From a virus: a stretch of DNA of 64,000 nucleotides. The notes under the pieces were generated by a model. The model made no database searches. It saw only the letters and a list, made by a program, of their open reading frames with translations, and was not told the DNA's origin. The position numbers were made by a program, and so were the translations under genes. Below, piece after piece: positions 48,792 to 57,385 of the stretch (positions are counted from its first letter, which is position 1; every line of letters starts with the position of its first letter). Where the stretch lies: positions 1-64,000 of IMG/VR virus record IMGVR_UViG_3300029258_004380; one strand, given 5' to 3'.

Positions 48792-49859
48792 CTACTCGCC
48801 TTTCTCCGCGTCTCGTTGCGCGTTCCGGTAGTCCTCCACAGTCCCTACATCCATCCAGTATTCGATAATTGGAAAGCTGCAGATCGTCATTCCGCTACCC
48901 AGCAGCCGCAAAATCAGGTCCGGCATATCAATCTGCTCACCCGCCGCGATGTGCTCGTAGACCACCGGCTCCAGCAGGTAGATCCCGGCGCTCACCGAGA
49001 GCGTCAGCGAGGGTTTTTCCGATATCCCCGTCACCAGCCCGTTCTCGATCTCCACCACACCATAGGGCACCCGAAAATCAAACTGACGAACGCCCAGAGT
49101 GAGATCCGCCTGCTGCTCGCGGTGGTAAGCAAACAGGGCCTCGAAGCTCAGATTGGTATGGATGTCGCCGTTTACCACCAGCGTGGTACAAGCGGGCGGC
49201 GGGTTGAGCGTACCCAAAGAGCCGGCGGTACCCAGCGGCAAACCCTCGGTGGTGTATTGAATCTCCAGACCAAAGTCTCGGCCGTCGCCAAAATGTTCGG
49301 TGATCTGCTCGGCCAGGTATCCGGTGCTAATCGTCATCCGCCGCACACCGGCGTTCTGCAACTTGCGGACCAGATGCTCAATCAGCGGGCGGTCGCCCAC
49401 CGGAAGCATTGGTTTTGGCGTGTCCTCGGTTAGTGGACGCAGCCTAGAGCCCCGCCCCCCGGCCATCACCACTGCGTGCACTGGAGGAGGTTCGTCCGGC
49501 AGCAGTTCGTCCAGACGGACAACCCCCACGACCACCCCAGCATCATTCACTAACGGCAGGTGCTTTAGTTGGGCAGCGTGCATGATCCGCGAGAGCATGG
49601 CCTTCGGAGCGTCGGCAGGGGCGGTCACCGTAGGTGCGGGAATCTTGCCCGCCCGGCGCAACAGCAACGCACCGACTGGGCTGTCCAGCCCCATACCCTC
49701 CAGCACAGCCCGGCGGATGTCCCCGTCGGTCGCCGTCCCCACCAGAGCTCCGCCTGCGACCACCAGGGCGATCCCTTTGGCTCCCCGGTCGATCACCTCC
49801 AGCACCTCGTAGAGGGTCTGCTCGGGGGCAACAAAGAATTCATCGCAGGCAGCGTTCAT
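48792..49859 (-). CDS. CBS-domain sugar nucleotidyltransferase (PtmE-like)
   Basis: A 355-residue protein from ATG 49859; the frame further upstream is a shadow. Residues 1-115 hold two CBS motifs (VGTATDGDIRRAV, LPLVNDAGVVVGVV). Residues 120-355 are a nucleotidyltransferase: AVVMAGGRGSRLRPLTEDTPKP, VVNGDIHT, DVGTVEDY. This architecture matches PtmE, the glucosamine-1-phosphate guanylyltransferase of the legionaminic acid pathway. Substrate is inferred. Followed by the epimerase with a two-base gap. Confidence 0.8.
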   Translation of the reverse strand: MNAACDEFFVAPEQTLYEVLEVIDRGAKGIALVVAGGALVGTATDGDIRRAVLEGMGLDSPVGALLLRRAGKIPAPTVTAPADAPKAMLSRIMHAAQLKHLPLVNDAGVVVGVVRLDELLPDEPPPVHAVVMAGGRGSRLRPLTEDTPKPMLPVGDRPLIEHLVRKLQNAGVRRMTISTGYLAEQITEHFGDGRDFGLEIQYTTEGLPLGTAGSLGTLNPPPACTTLVVNGDIHTNLSFEALFAYHREQQADLTLGVRQFDFRVPYGVVEIENGLVTGISEKPSLTLSVSAGIYLLEPVVYEHIAAGEQIDMPDLILRLLGSGMTICSFPIIEYWMDVGTVEDYRNAQRDAEKGE

Positions 49860-49863
49860 GCAG

Positions 49864-50532
49864 CTAGCTCCTGTGAAAGTCTCGGGCGGGAAACTGGCGA
49901 CCCTTGGCACCCACCGCCACCGTGTTGTCAGGAACATCGCGGTAGACGGCCATCCCCGCGCCGATAATCGCGCCGCTGCCGATCGAGACCCCCGGCCGTA
50001 CGCTAACCCCGGCGCCGATCGCCGCGCAGGCGCCCACCACCACACCGCCCGCCATGCTCACACCGGTGGCCACAGTAGCAAAATCACCCAGCACGCAGTC
50101 GTGCTCAACGATCGCCCCAGTATTGACAACCACGCCCTGGCCGAGCTTGGCCCGCGAGTGGACCACTGAGTAGGGCATACACTGGCAGCCAAGCCCGCAG
50201 TCGGCCGAGGACGACACCACCGCCGTAGGGTGTCTTACGGTGACCGGGTGGAGCTGTTGGCCACAGGCCAGCTCAAAGAGTTCTCTCCGCAGCAGAGAAT
50301 TGCCCGCCGCAGCGATAAAGCTGTCCACCCCCTCGGCCACGAGTCCCGGCAAGAGTTTGTCGGTGCCTCGGATGGGCACGCCCAGCAACCGATCACCGAC
50401 ACGGTCAGCGTCATCACAGAGGATCGCCCGCAGCAGATCGCTGCCAGGGGCCTGGGCCCGCAAACATTCGATCAACACGGCGGCGTGGCCGCCTGCGCCG
50501 AACATCACGCAGTATTTCTTACCACAGAACAT
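49864..50532 (-). CDS. NeuD/PglD/LegH-type sugar acetyltransferase
   Basis: A 222-residue protein. N-terminal GAGGHAAVLIECL binds the nucleotide sugar; the C-terminal half is a left-handed beta helix of hexapeptide repeats (VVNTGAIVEHDCVLGDFATV) with the catalytic His in VEHDC. Members acetylate sialic acid or amino sugars (LegH, PglD). Follows NeuC and precedes PtmE-like in the gene order. Confidence 0.82.
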   Translation of the reverse strand: MFCGKKYCVMFGAGGHAAVLIECLRAQAPGSDLLRAILCDDADRVGDRLLGVPIRGTDKLLPGLVAEGVDSFIAAAGNSLLRRELFELACGQQLHPVTVRHPTAVVSSSADCGLGCQCMPYSVVHSRAKLGQGVVVNTGAIVEHDCVLGDFATVATGVSMAGGVVVGACAAIGAGVSVRPGVSIGSGAIIGAGMAVYRDVPDNTVAVGAKGRQFPARDFHRS

Positions 50533-50537
50533 CTTGG

Positions 50538-51656
50538 TTATCCGTCTTGGAACTTCTTGACGATCAGTTGCTGATCTAGAGACACCTCGGCCAGCCGGGC
50601 GCAGATGATCTTTGCCGCCCCACCCTTGTCATAGGGGTTTTTAAGGGCCTTCAGCGAGTCGCGAAACTCCTCGCCGGTGGCCCGGCAAATCGCGTCGCGG
50701 ATGGCGACCGAATCAGCCGGCACGCTGATCACGTTCCTGGCCCGTTGACGGCCCGCCTGCCGATTGCCGACGTTGATCACCGGCAGGCCAAACGAGGCTG
50801 CCTCTACGATCCCGCTGGAGGAGTTGCCCACCATCGCCGCAGCGTTACTCATCACGCTGAAATAGACCTGCCAACCAAGGGTTTCGTAAAGTTCCGCGTT
50901 GGGGTGGCTATCGACGTACTCGCGAACCCGCCGGGACACCATGCCACCAAAGGTGTCTGTGTTCGTGCCTGTGAACAACACCGGCCGCTGGGTCATCTCC
51001 AAGGCCGCCAGCAGGTGCTCGACTTGGTATGACACGCTTTCGTATTCCAGCGTTGTGGGGTGAAAGGTGACCAAGAGGGTCTCTTCGGTCACGAAAACCC
51101 CCAGTTCGGCCAGTTCACGGCAGGTGTAAAATGACATCCCCCGACCATTGTCCAGCGAGGGCGCCCCCGAAACGGTAATCCGCCAATCCTCCTCTCCCAT
51201 CTGGGCAATTCTCTGAGCACTCTGCCGAGTGGCCACAAAGTGTAGGTGGGCGAGTTTGGTGATCGAGTGCCGAAGGCTGTCGTCGATGGCCCCCCACGAG
51301 ATCTCCCCGCCGTGAATGTGGGCAGTGGGGATCTTTTGTGGCAGTGCGGCCACTGCCGCCGAGTGCATCTCGTAGCGGTCGCCGCAGACCAGCAGAATGC
51401 TGGGACGGGTCCTCGCCAGGGCGTCGGCAAACCCCAGCGTGTGCAAGCCCATCGAGCGGGCGATCGCCGTAGGGCAGTCGTGCCCAGGCAACATGTCCAC
51501 GACCTCATCGGCCACAAAGCCGTCAGCAAGTTGGTGGTGCCCAGCGGTAAATATCCGCAACTGCAGCGATGGGTTGCCCCGAATCGCCAGCATCACCGGC
51601 CGCAAAATCCCGTAGTCGGCCCGGTTGGTAGTAACAACGCCGATAGTTCTAGTCAT
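50538..51656 (-). CDS. UDP-GlcNAc 2-epimerase, hydrolysing (NeuC/LegG type), copy 1
   Basis: A 372-residue protein from ATG 51656. TTNRADYGILRPVM, LLVCGDRYEM, AHIHGGEISWGAIDDSLRH, ITKLAHLHFVAT, GNSSSGIVEAASFGLP and NVGNRQAGR are the NeuC/LegG motifs. It converts a UDP-HexNAc to free ManNAc-type sugar, the substrate for NeuB/LegI. ThyX sits just upstream with a four-base overlap. Confidence 0.88.
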   Translation of the reverse strand: MTRTIGVVTTNRADYGILRPVMLAIRGNPSLQLRIFTAGHHQLADGFVADEVVDMLPGHDCPTAIARSMGLHTLGFADALARTRPSILLVCGDRYEMHSAAVAALPQKIPTAHIHGGEISWGAIDDSLRHSITKLAHLHFVATRQSAQRIAQMGEEDWRITVSGAPSLDNGRGMSFYTCRELAELGVFVTEETLLVTFHPTTLEYESVSYQVEHLLAALEMTQRPVLFTGTNTDTFGGMVSRRVREYVDSHPNAELYETLGWQVYFSVMSNAAAMVGNSSSGIVEAASFGLPVINVGNRQAGRQRARNVISVPADSVAIRDAICRATGEEFRDSLKALKNPYDKGGAAKIICARLAEVSLDQQLIVKKFQDG

Positions 51657-52381
51657 GTAGTCTTCTCCAGTTTGAGAACCTCCAACTGGTCGCCAAAGAT
51701 CACCGGCAATCGCGAGGCCATCTGCCGCAGCAGAGAGCACATGATCTGGCGGATCTGCCACTGGGCCCGTTTGTTCAGAGCCCGTTCGCGAAACACGTGC
51801 CGCCACTGACGGAGGTTGAACGTGCTAACCACCTCGGTCTTGGTGGCGTTGGGCAGAACGCTGCGGGCGTCCTCGGGCGGGATGCCGTCTTCCCGAAGAT
51901 CCAAATACTCTTTGTACTCTCGCCGTCTGTTATCCAGCCACTTGCATAAACGGTTGCTGTCGAGGTCCGTACCACACCCCTCGTGATCCCAGACCGACAT
52001 ACACCCGAGACCCGCACGATGCTCCCAAGTTCCGGGTGCTAGATATCCAATACTCGGCGGGCAAACAACCTGCAGGCCCTTCTTGCCGTAGTCGCAGTAC
52101 CGCTGCGACTCCTGCGAGTACGCCGCGATCCGGTGACGGACCAGCTGGTGGGACATCGAGCGGTCGCCGATGATCCGTGCTGTATAGACCGCGTGCTCGA
52201 TCACCGACTCGTGGCCGCGATTGATAATCCCGCGAATAAATTTCCCGGCCGAGTCGTCTGTGGCCTTGTCCTCGCTCTTGTAGCAGGTCCTGCCAGCGTC
52301 CTCCAACAGTCGCATGATCTCGGCATCCCAAGACACTGGGGTGATAATTTCCGCCGAGGGTTTAACAATGGTGATTTTCAT
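51653..52381 (-). CDS. thyX: Flavin-dependent thymidylate synthase ThyX
   Basis: A 242-residue protein. SHQLVRHRIAAYSQESQRYC contains the ThyX motif RHRxxSxxxxSxRY with Ala in place of the first Ser, a variation that occurs in the family. ESVIEHAVYTARI holds the flavin-site His, and WRHVFRERALNKRAQWQIR the second FAD/dUMP-binding stretch. It makes dTMP from dUMP with FAD and methylene-THF, served by the deaminase at 27655. Confidence 0.9.
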   Translation of the reverse strand: MKITIVKPSAEIITPVSWDAEIMRLLEDAGRTCYKSEDKATDDSAGKFIRGIINRGHESVIEHAVYTARIIGDRSMSHQLVRHRIAAYSQESQRYCDYGKKGLQVVCPPSIGYLAPGTWEHRAGLGCMSVWDHEGCGTDLDSNRLCKWLDNRRREYKEYLDLREDGIPPEDARSVLPNATKTEVVSTFNLRQWRHVFRERALNKRAQWQIRQIMCSLLRQMASRLPVIFGDQLEVLKLEKTT

Positions 52382-52816
52382 TGACTGCTCCTAACCAACT
52401 GGTAAAATTCCCCCACCGAAACGTAACGCTTCCCATCCCAAACAGACCCGGCCTTGAGCACCACGCCCTCGGGCAGCGAAGTCAGGGAACTGAGGTCCAG
52501 ATATCCGCCCACCTCCAACTTCCGTCCGTCGAACTTCCGCGTCACCCGGCGAAAGACCTCCCGCCTACACTTCTCCGTCATCCACTCCGCCCACCACTCG
52601 GGCTTTTCCGCAACAAAGCGGAAATCCCCCAGCGATGTCCAGCAGGTCCCCGAACCAGGATCATCTCGACGGACGTCTGGTAGCAGTCCAGCAAACCGCC
52701 CCGTCCCTAAGATTGTGCTCGCGCCAAATCTCCTCGTGAGACGAGAAACTTTCCGACATGTAGATGCTGATCTCGCCGTTGGCAAAGACCACGATTGCAC
52801 TCTCAAATTGATACAT
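52378..52816 (-). pseudogene. Hypothetical gene with frameshift(s)
   Basis: ATG 52816 (TAGGAGAAATTCC) opens MYQFESAIVVFANGEISIYM and continues to HNLRDGAV, then soon stops. A second frame gives LLDCYQTSVEMILV, and a third gives LGDFRFVAEKPEWWAEWM and a natural end GEFYQLVRSSQ that overlaps the ThyX start. At least one and perhaps two indels lie between about 52690 and 52640. Not recognised as a family. Confidence 0.5.
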
Positions 52817-52826
52817 GGAATTTCTC

Positions 52827-54116
52827 CTAGTCGTACCCGAGTACAGAAAAACAGAGTTTCTCCCAGTCGGAGTGGACCTGCAGCACGGCCCCACGAATGC
52901 CGTCGCGGTTCTTGATGATCTTCACGTTGGTGACCCCTTGAGCGTCGGAGGCGTCGTCGCGGGAGATCGACAACGCCACGTGGCAGATGTGGATCTTCTT
53001 GACGGCACCACCCACGCGATGCTGCTCAGCGTGCTGCTCTTGGGCCGCTGCCCGCTGCGCTTGGGCCACCGTCCAGCCGGGAATCTTCCAGTCCTTCATC
53101 CATGCCTCAAAAGTCAGAAAGATCTCGTTCTCCGAATCGGAGATACTGGTCCGCAGACTAGGCGTCTCCGGGGCGCACTTGTCCAGATAATCCACCAGCA
53201 CCACATCCGGGCGCCAGTTGCGGGTGGCGTAGCAGGTCTCAGCGTACTGCCGCAGATCGCTGACCCGCGTAGAGCCCGGCGCGAACTCGTAGATGTGCAC
53301 CGATCCCCGTCGCAAATAGCGGCCCACTTGGCGGTGGATCTTGCCCGCATCGGTGAGCTGGTCGCGGCGGAGGGCGGCAAAACACTGGTCCAGCCGGTCC
53401 TCGTAACTCTCGGCGCTCTCCTCTCCGGTGCAGATCAACACGTTTTTGTTCTGAAAAGTAGCCGCGCGGGCAACGTGGCACAAAAAGGTGGTCTTGCCGT
53501 CGCTGGAGAGCCGCGAGAGGAGCAGACCCACCTCGCCCCCTTTCAAGCCCGGCACCCAAGCGTCAATAGGCGGAATGCCCAGCCAGAGCCGCTGCTGGTC
53601 CTCCTCCATCCGCCGGGCAATCCGCCGGGCAGGGTCGGCCGTGTAGTCAATCCCACCACTAAGCAACCGCCGGTCAGTGAGAACCAGCGATTTGAGCAGC
53701 TGCTCGGCACCCTCGCGGTCCCGCTTTTCCACACACTCAGCCAGCGGCAGTAGGGCAGTCTCGATCCGTTTCTGCCAGCAAAAGTCGTCAAAGACACTCT
53801 CCAGATAGCCGCGGTTCTGCAACTCAATGCGAAACAACTCGTCGCAGTAGGTGTTGCAGTTCTGGTGCGGCGACTCGCCCAGACGGCCCTGGTCCCGCAG
53901 GCGGTCGAGTTCCTCGAAGATCAGCGTCTCCGGGGCGGACTTCTCGGCGTCGTAGAACTGCAGAATCAGACGGACGATCCGCCGCAGGGTCTCATCCTCG
54001 AAATACTCCGGTTTGACCCGCTCACGCACCACCGCCAGAAAACTGTGGTCGCGAAGCATAAAGGCCGCAAAACACAGCTGAAAGTGGGCGCCAAATGCGA
54101 GGTCGTCTTTGGACAC
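52827..54116 (-). CDS. DnaB-like replicative helicase
   Basis: A 429-residue protein. N-terminal helical domain (about 130 residues), then the RecA-like core: GLKGGEVGLLLSRLSSDGKTT (Walker A region; the first P-loop Gly is replaced), ICTGEESAESYEDRL (H1a), VVLVDYLDKCAPE (Walker B), TVAQAQRAAAQEQHAEQ (H3, with Q) and KIIKNRDGIRGAVL (H4, arginine finger area). It would unwind DNA at the fork with the primase at 45335. Confidence 0.85.
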   Translation of the reverse strand: MSKDDLAFGAHFQLCFAAFMLRDHSFLAVVRERVKPEYFEDETLRRIVRLILQFYDAEKSAPETLIFEELDRLRDQGRLGESPHQNCNTYCDELFRIELQNRGYLESVFDDFCWQKRIETALLPLAECVEKRDREGAEQLLKSLVLTDRRLLSGGIDYTADPARRIARRMEEDQQRLWLGIPPIDAWVPGLKGGEVGLLLSRLSSDGKTTFLCHVARAATFQNKNVLICTGEESAESYEDRLDQCFAALRRDQLTDAGKIHRQVGRYLRRGSVHIYEFAPGSTRVSDLRQYAETCYATRNWRPDVVLVDYLDKCAPETPSLRTSISDSENEIFLTFEAWMKDWKIPGWTVAQAQRAAAQEQHAEQHRVGGAVKKIHICHVALSISRDDASDAQGVTNVKIIKNRDGIRGAVLQVHSDWEKLCFSVLGYD

Positions 54117-54119
54117 GTA

Positions 54120-54350
54120 CTACCCCCAGTTCTCGTAGGGCCGCGCGCAACTGCGAAACTGGCGGAGCATAACATCAGAGAGGTCGGTCAGCAGTCCCAG
54201 GCAAACGTGCGAATTGCCGACGTGGTGTCGCCGGATGATCGTGTCGCCCGAAGGGCCGCCGTCAACGCAGACCATTCCCAACACAAAGTGGTGGGATCGC
54301 CGCATAAGTTCCTCAACCAACTTGTCTGTCTCAACCAATTCAAGATCCAT
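54120..54350 (-). CDS. Small conserved protein, paralogue of the next gene
   Basis: A 76-residue protein, ATG at 54350 with the ribosome site in its neighbour. DLELVETDKLVEELMRR then a beta region and GLLTDLSDVMLRQF parallels the next protein. A short phage/bacterial family of unknown role, duplicated in tandem. Confidence 0.6.
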   Translation of the reverse strand: MDLELVETDKLVEELMRRSHHFVLGMVCVDGGPSGDTIIRRHHVGNSHVCLGLLTDLSDVMLRQFRSCARPYENWG

Positions 54351-54621
54351 TGTCTTCTCCACAGTCGTATTCAGAGTCTCTCGATCCCGGCCCTCCCTCG
54401 GCCCCCTCCGCGCGGGTCTGGTCAAGGATCTGCTGGGCCACATCTCCCAGCGCCCCGGAGATGGTGTGCCCATCGCCCGACCAATTCCACCACAGCCACG
54501 CCGAACGGCCGTCGGCCCGGTCCCGCCGCAGGATCACCACCCCGTGATCGCAGCGGTCCAAAAGTTCGTCTACCAGGGCCTCGGTTGGCACCAATTCCAG
54601 ATCCAGATCCGGTTCAGCCAT
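54340..54621 (-). CDS. Small conserved protein, paralogue of the previous gene
   Basis: A 93-residue protein, ATG at 54621. DLELVPTEALVDELLDRCDH, a VVILRRDR strand, WSGDGHTISGALGDVAQQIL parallels the adjacent gene, so the two arose by duplication. An acidic 20-residue tail follows. Function unknown. Confidence 0.6.
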   Translation of the reverse strand: MAEPDLDLELVPTEALVDELLDRCDHGVVILRRDRADGRSAWLWWNWSGDGHTISGALGDVAQQILDQTRAEGAEGGPGSRDSEYDCGEDNGS

Positions 54622-55051
54622 CGTCACCTCGCATATCAAAAACCCTCGCGTAGAGATCCCGCAGTTGTTCCGCGTCCCGCTGCACCAGCCCCGGGTCCGC
54701 CTCCGGCAGCTTGCTCATATAGTCACCCAAGAGTTTCTTGTTCTTCAGTTGCCCCGGGTGGGGCACAGTCGGCGACAGCGTCTTGAACACAAACCGCAGG
54801 TACCCCATCCAGTGGTAGTCCATCCAACTGATCCGCCAGCCGCCAGCCTCCAGCCACTTGCGTACCGTCTCGAAAGTCCTGAACAGCCGGTGTCGCTTGA
54901 TCTGAGGGCCGCGGGCGGTGCCAAAGATCACGATCCACTGGTTGGCCAACTCCCGGCGAACCAGCTGGTATCCGGAGGCCAGCACCAGCGTGCGGCGGTC
55001 CTCATCAGAAAAGGTCCGCGCGCACTCCAGCAGTTGTCCGCCGCGTCTCAT
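54614..55051 (-). CDS. Hypothetical protein
   Basis: A 145-residue protein at an ATGA overlap with the helicase stop. Mixed alpha/beta, Trp/Tyr-rich (WRISWMDYHWMGYLRFVF). Not recognised. It lies between the two helicases. Confidence 0.6.
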   Translation of the reverse strand: MRRGGQLLECARTFSDEDRRTLVLASGYQLVRRELANQWIVIFGTARGPQIKRHRLFRTFETVRKWLEAGGWRISWMDYHWMGYLRFVFKTLSPTVPHPGQLKNKKLLGDYMSKLPEADPGLVQRDAEQLRDLYARVFDMRGDDG

Positions 55052-56499
55052 GGCCGGTAGTTCTCCCATTTGTCGATATATTGGTCGTAGCCCTCGGCCC
55101 GCAGCGTCCTCAGCCGGTCCAGACTGGCGTCGGAGAGAAATTCGTGGGTCTTGTCCAGCACGTCGCAGTAGTCAAAATGCGTCTTGCCGGGGTAGCTGCG
55201 GCAGCCACGGCCGATAAACTGGACAGTGTCCCGTCCGGTGTTCTCGATCTGCGTGGCATCACCCCCGCCGCGTCCGCCGGTGGCGTTGACGATGGCCCTA
55301 AGCGGCGGCAAGTCGGTCCCCGCACCCACGATCGAGGCGATCGAGACCACAACCTGCAGGCGCCCGGCGAACAGCGCCTCGAATGTCTGCTCGCGTTCAG
55401 CTTGGGGGACGTCACCAAAGATGAATTTTGTGGCAACTCCTTGCCCCTCCAACAGGGATTTAAGTATCCGGCCGTGCCGCTTACGAGTGACTAGCATCAG
55501 AGCAGACTTCTTGTCAGCCACCAACTGCGTGCAGAAATCGCAGAACAGCTGGTTGCGAGCCTCATTGTCCACAATCAGTTCCTTGTAGACCGTCTGCCAG
55601 GGAGTCTTCTTGGGCAACGTAGGACTGTCCAGAGTGGCAAACCAGAGCCGCGGGGGCACGCTCACGCCCCGGTCAATCAACTCCTGCTGGGAGAGGCGGT
55701 AGATCACGTCCCCGGTCATCGCCAACAGGTTCATCCCCTCCAACTCCAAGTTGGGAGTGGCCGAGAGCCCAAAGCGAAACGGTGCCGGACAGGCGGTAAA
55801 ATTGTCGTACCACTGGTCGGCCTCCATGCGGTGGATCTCGTCGCCAAAGACCAGCTGGCGAGACCGGAGAAACTCGTCGAATTTCCTCCTCGCGCAGGTT
55901 TGGATCATAGCCACCACCACCTCGTCGTCGGCAGCGGCGCGGTGCCCATCGCCTAGCAGGACCACCGGACGCTGCAGGCGGGTCTCCAGCCGGTCGCGGG
56001 TCTGGTACATCAGGTGGCGAGAGTCAGTAAAAAACACTGTGGGCCGGTCGATCGACTTAATCACCGCAGCGGCGATCTCGGTCTTGCCCGCGCCGGTGGC
56101 CGCATGGACGATCCCCCGGCCGTGTGCTAGGCAAGCGTCGACGATCTCGGCCTGGTAATCATACTTACCATCGTCCAGGCAGATCTGCGCGCCGTTGTTG
56201 CCGGCCAGCTGGTAGCAGGCGCCCTCGACTGGCTCGAACGTCTGCCAGTCCTCCAACTGGTAGGCAACCCCCTGCTGGGTGAGAAAGTTGGTCACGCGAG
56301 AGAGAAAGCCGGTAGGAAAGTAATACTGCCCCGTCTTGCGGTGTCGTTTGACGTAGCGGTGTACGCCATCCCAGTGCCCTTTGCGCCAAGCGGGGGAAAA
56401 CCAGCGGCCGGGGACCTTGTAGGAAGTCACCGGATCAAGCAGCCCACGCTGGTAACTGCCCGCAATCCAGGTCCAGACGTTGTAGGCAAGCAGACGCAC
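55048..56499 (-). CDS. SF2 helicase, UvsW-like
   Basis: A 483-residue protein, GTG start at 56499. An N-terminal domain of about 110 residues precedes the helicase core: KYDYQAEIVDACL (Q/Ia), VHAATGAGKTEIAA (Walker A), LVFGDEIHRM (DEIH box), GLSATP (III), VSIASIVGAGTDLP (V) and DTVQFIGRGCR (VI). The layout matches T4 UvsW and related phage helicases that remodel recombination and stalled-fork intermediates. Confidence 0.88.
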   Translation of the reverse strand: MRLLAYNVWTWIAGSYQRGLLDPVTSYKVPGRWFSPAWRKGHWDGVHRYVKRHRKTGQYYFPTGFLSRVTNFLTQQGVAYQLEDWQTFEPVEGACYQLAGNNGAQICLDDGKYDYQAEIVDACLAHGRGIVHAATGAGKTEIAAAVIKSIDRPTVFFTDSRHLMYQTRDRLETRLQRPVVLLGDGHRAAADDEVVVAMIQTCARRKFDEFLRSRQLVFGDEIHRMEADQWYDNFTACPAPFRFGLSATPNLELEGMNLLAMTGDVIYRLSQQELIDRGVSVPPRLWFATLDSPTLPKKTPWQTVYKELIVDNEARNQLFCDFCTQLVADKKSALMLVTRKRHGRILKSLLEGQGVATKFIFGDVPQAEREQTFEALFAGRLQVVVSIASIVGAGTDLPPLRAIVNATGGRGGGDATQIENTGRDTVQFIGRGCRSYPGKTHFDYCDVLDKTHEFLSDASLDRLRTLRAEGYDQYIDKWENYRP

Positions 56500-56502
56500 A
56501 GG

Positions 56503-56865
56503 TTACCTGCAGACTCTCAGGGGCGGGAGGTGGAGCACAAACGGCTGGGAGTTCTTGCCCCGCCGCTGGGGCTCGACCCAGAAAGAGACCTCCCCGTCGC
56601 GGAAGATCTCGACCTCCACTTCAAAGGTGGAGGTGCGCACATGCAAGGAAATCCCGCCGTCGGGCGTAGGGTCGATCTCTCCGGAACAGCCAAACTCATC
56701 CGCCCGCAGACCAGCCTCCTCGGCGCTCCGCTCTAGAATTCGGGCGGCGGTACGTAAAGCGGTCCGAGTAGGGGCCGGAGAGCCGTAGCCGTCCCAGCCG
56801 TCTTCAAGCGCCCTGATCTCGGCGAGCCGAACTTTCCACGCAGGTTGACTTTTTGTCTTGCTCAT
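56503..56865 (-). CDS. Hypothetical protein
   Basis: A 120-residue protein, likely ATG 56865. ALEDGWDGYGSPAPTRTAL then a helix and FEVEVEIFRDGEVSFWV strands: the DGWDGYGSPAP motif recurs in small bacterial and phage proteins of unknown function. Overlaps the GNAT gene end by 62 bases. Confidence 0.6.
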   Translation of the reverse strand: MSKTKSQPAWKVRLAEIRALEDGWDGYGSPAPTRTALRTAARILERSAEEAGLRADEFGCSGEIDPTPDGGISLHVRTSTFEVEVEIFRDGEVSFWVEPQRRGKNSQPFVLHLPPLRVCR

Positions 56866-57385
56866 ACTTACCATCCAGTCGAGAATCTTCGTCGCGGACC
56901 GTGCCGCGACACTCGGCCCCAAGAACCATCAGGTAGGCGTCCTCGGGCGTATCTTCGTAGTATTCGCGAAGAACGGAGACGGCGAGGAAACCGTTTTCGC
57001 GGAAAAACAACTGGGCGGGTAGGTTGGTTTCACGCACTTCGAGCACCAACCGGCTGCGGCGCTGAGACGACAGCTTGCCAATCAGCTTGGCCAGCATCTG
57101 GCTGCCCACACTCTGCCGTCGATAATCGCGGGCGACGGCGAAATTGAGTACGTGGATTCGGGTTTTGTGCAGTTCATAGATCATGAACCCCACCACCCCG
57201 TCTTCGTGTTCGGCGACCATGCCGATGCAGTTACGCTGCCGCAAGCAGCGAATGAAATCCTCGTCCAGCCAGGAAAACTCGAAGCTTTCGTTCTCGATGG
57301 CAAGGACTTCGGATATGTCGCGTCGGATCATCCAGCGGATGTGGACGCGCAGTTGCTCACGAGGCCGGCCACTAACCGCGCACAT
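56804..57385 (-). CDS. RimI-like GNAT acetyltransferase
   Basis: A 193-residue protein. MIRRDISEVLAIENESFEF, CLRQRNCIGMVAEHEDGVVG, FMIYELHKTRIHVLNFAV, RDYRRQSVGSQMLAKLI (acetyl-CoA loop QSVGSQ, where R/Q-x-x-G-x-G/A is usual) and FFRENGFLAVSVLREYY are close to the planctomycete RimI type, which N-acetylates ribosomal protein S18. The last 40 residues are a disordered basic tail. Probably taken from a host; the phage target may differ. Confidence 0.82.
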   Translation of the reverse strand: MCAVSGRPREQLRVHIRWMIRRDISEVLAIENESFEFSWLDEDFIRCLRQRNCIGMVAEHEDGVVGFMIYELHKTRIHVLNFAVARDYRRQSVGSQMLAKLIGKLSSQRRSRLVLEVRETNLPAQLFFRENGFLAVSVLREYYEDTPEDAYLMVLGAECRGTVRDEDSRLDGKYEQDKKSTCVESSARRDQGA

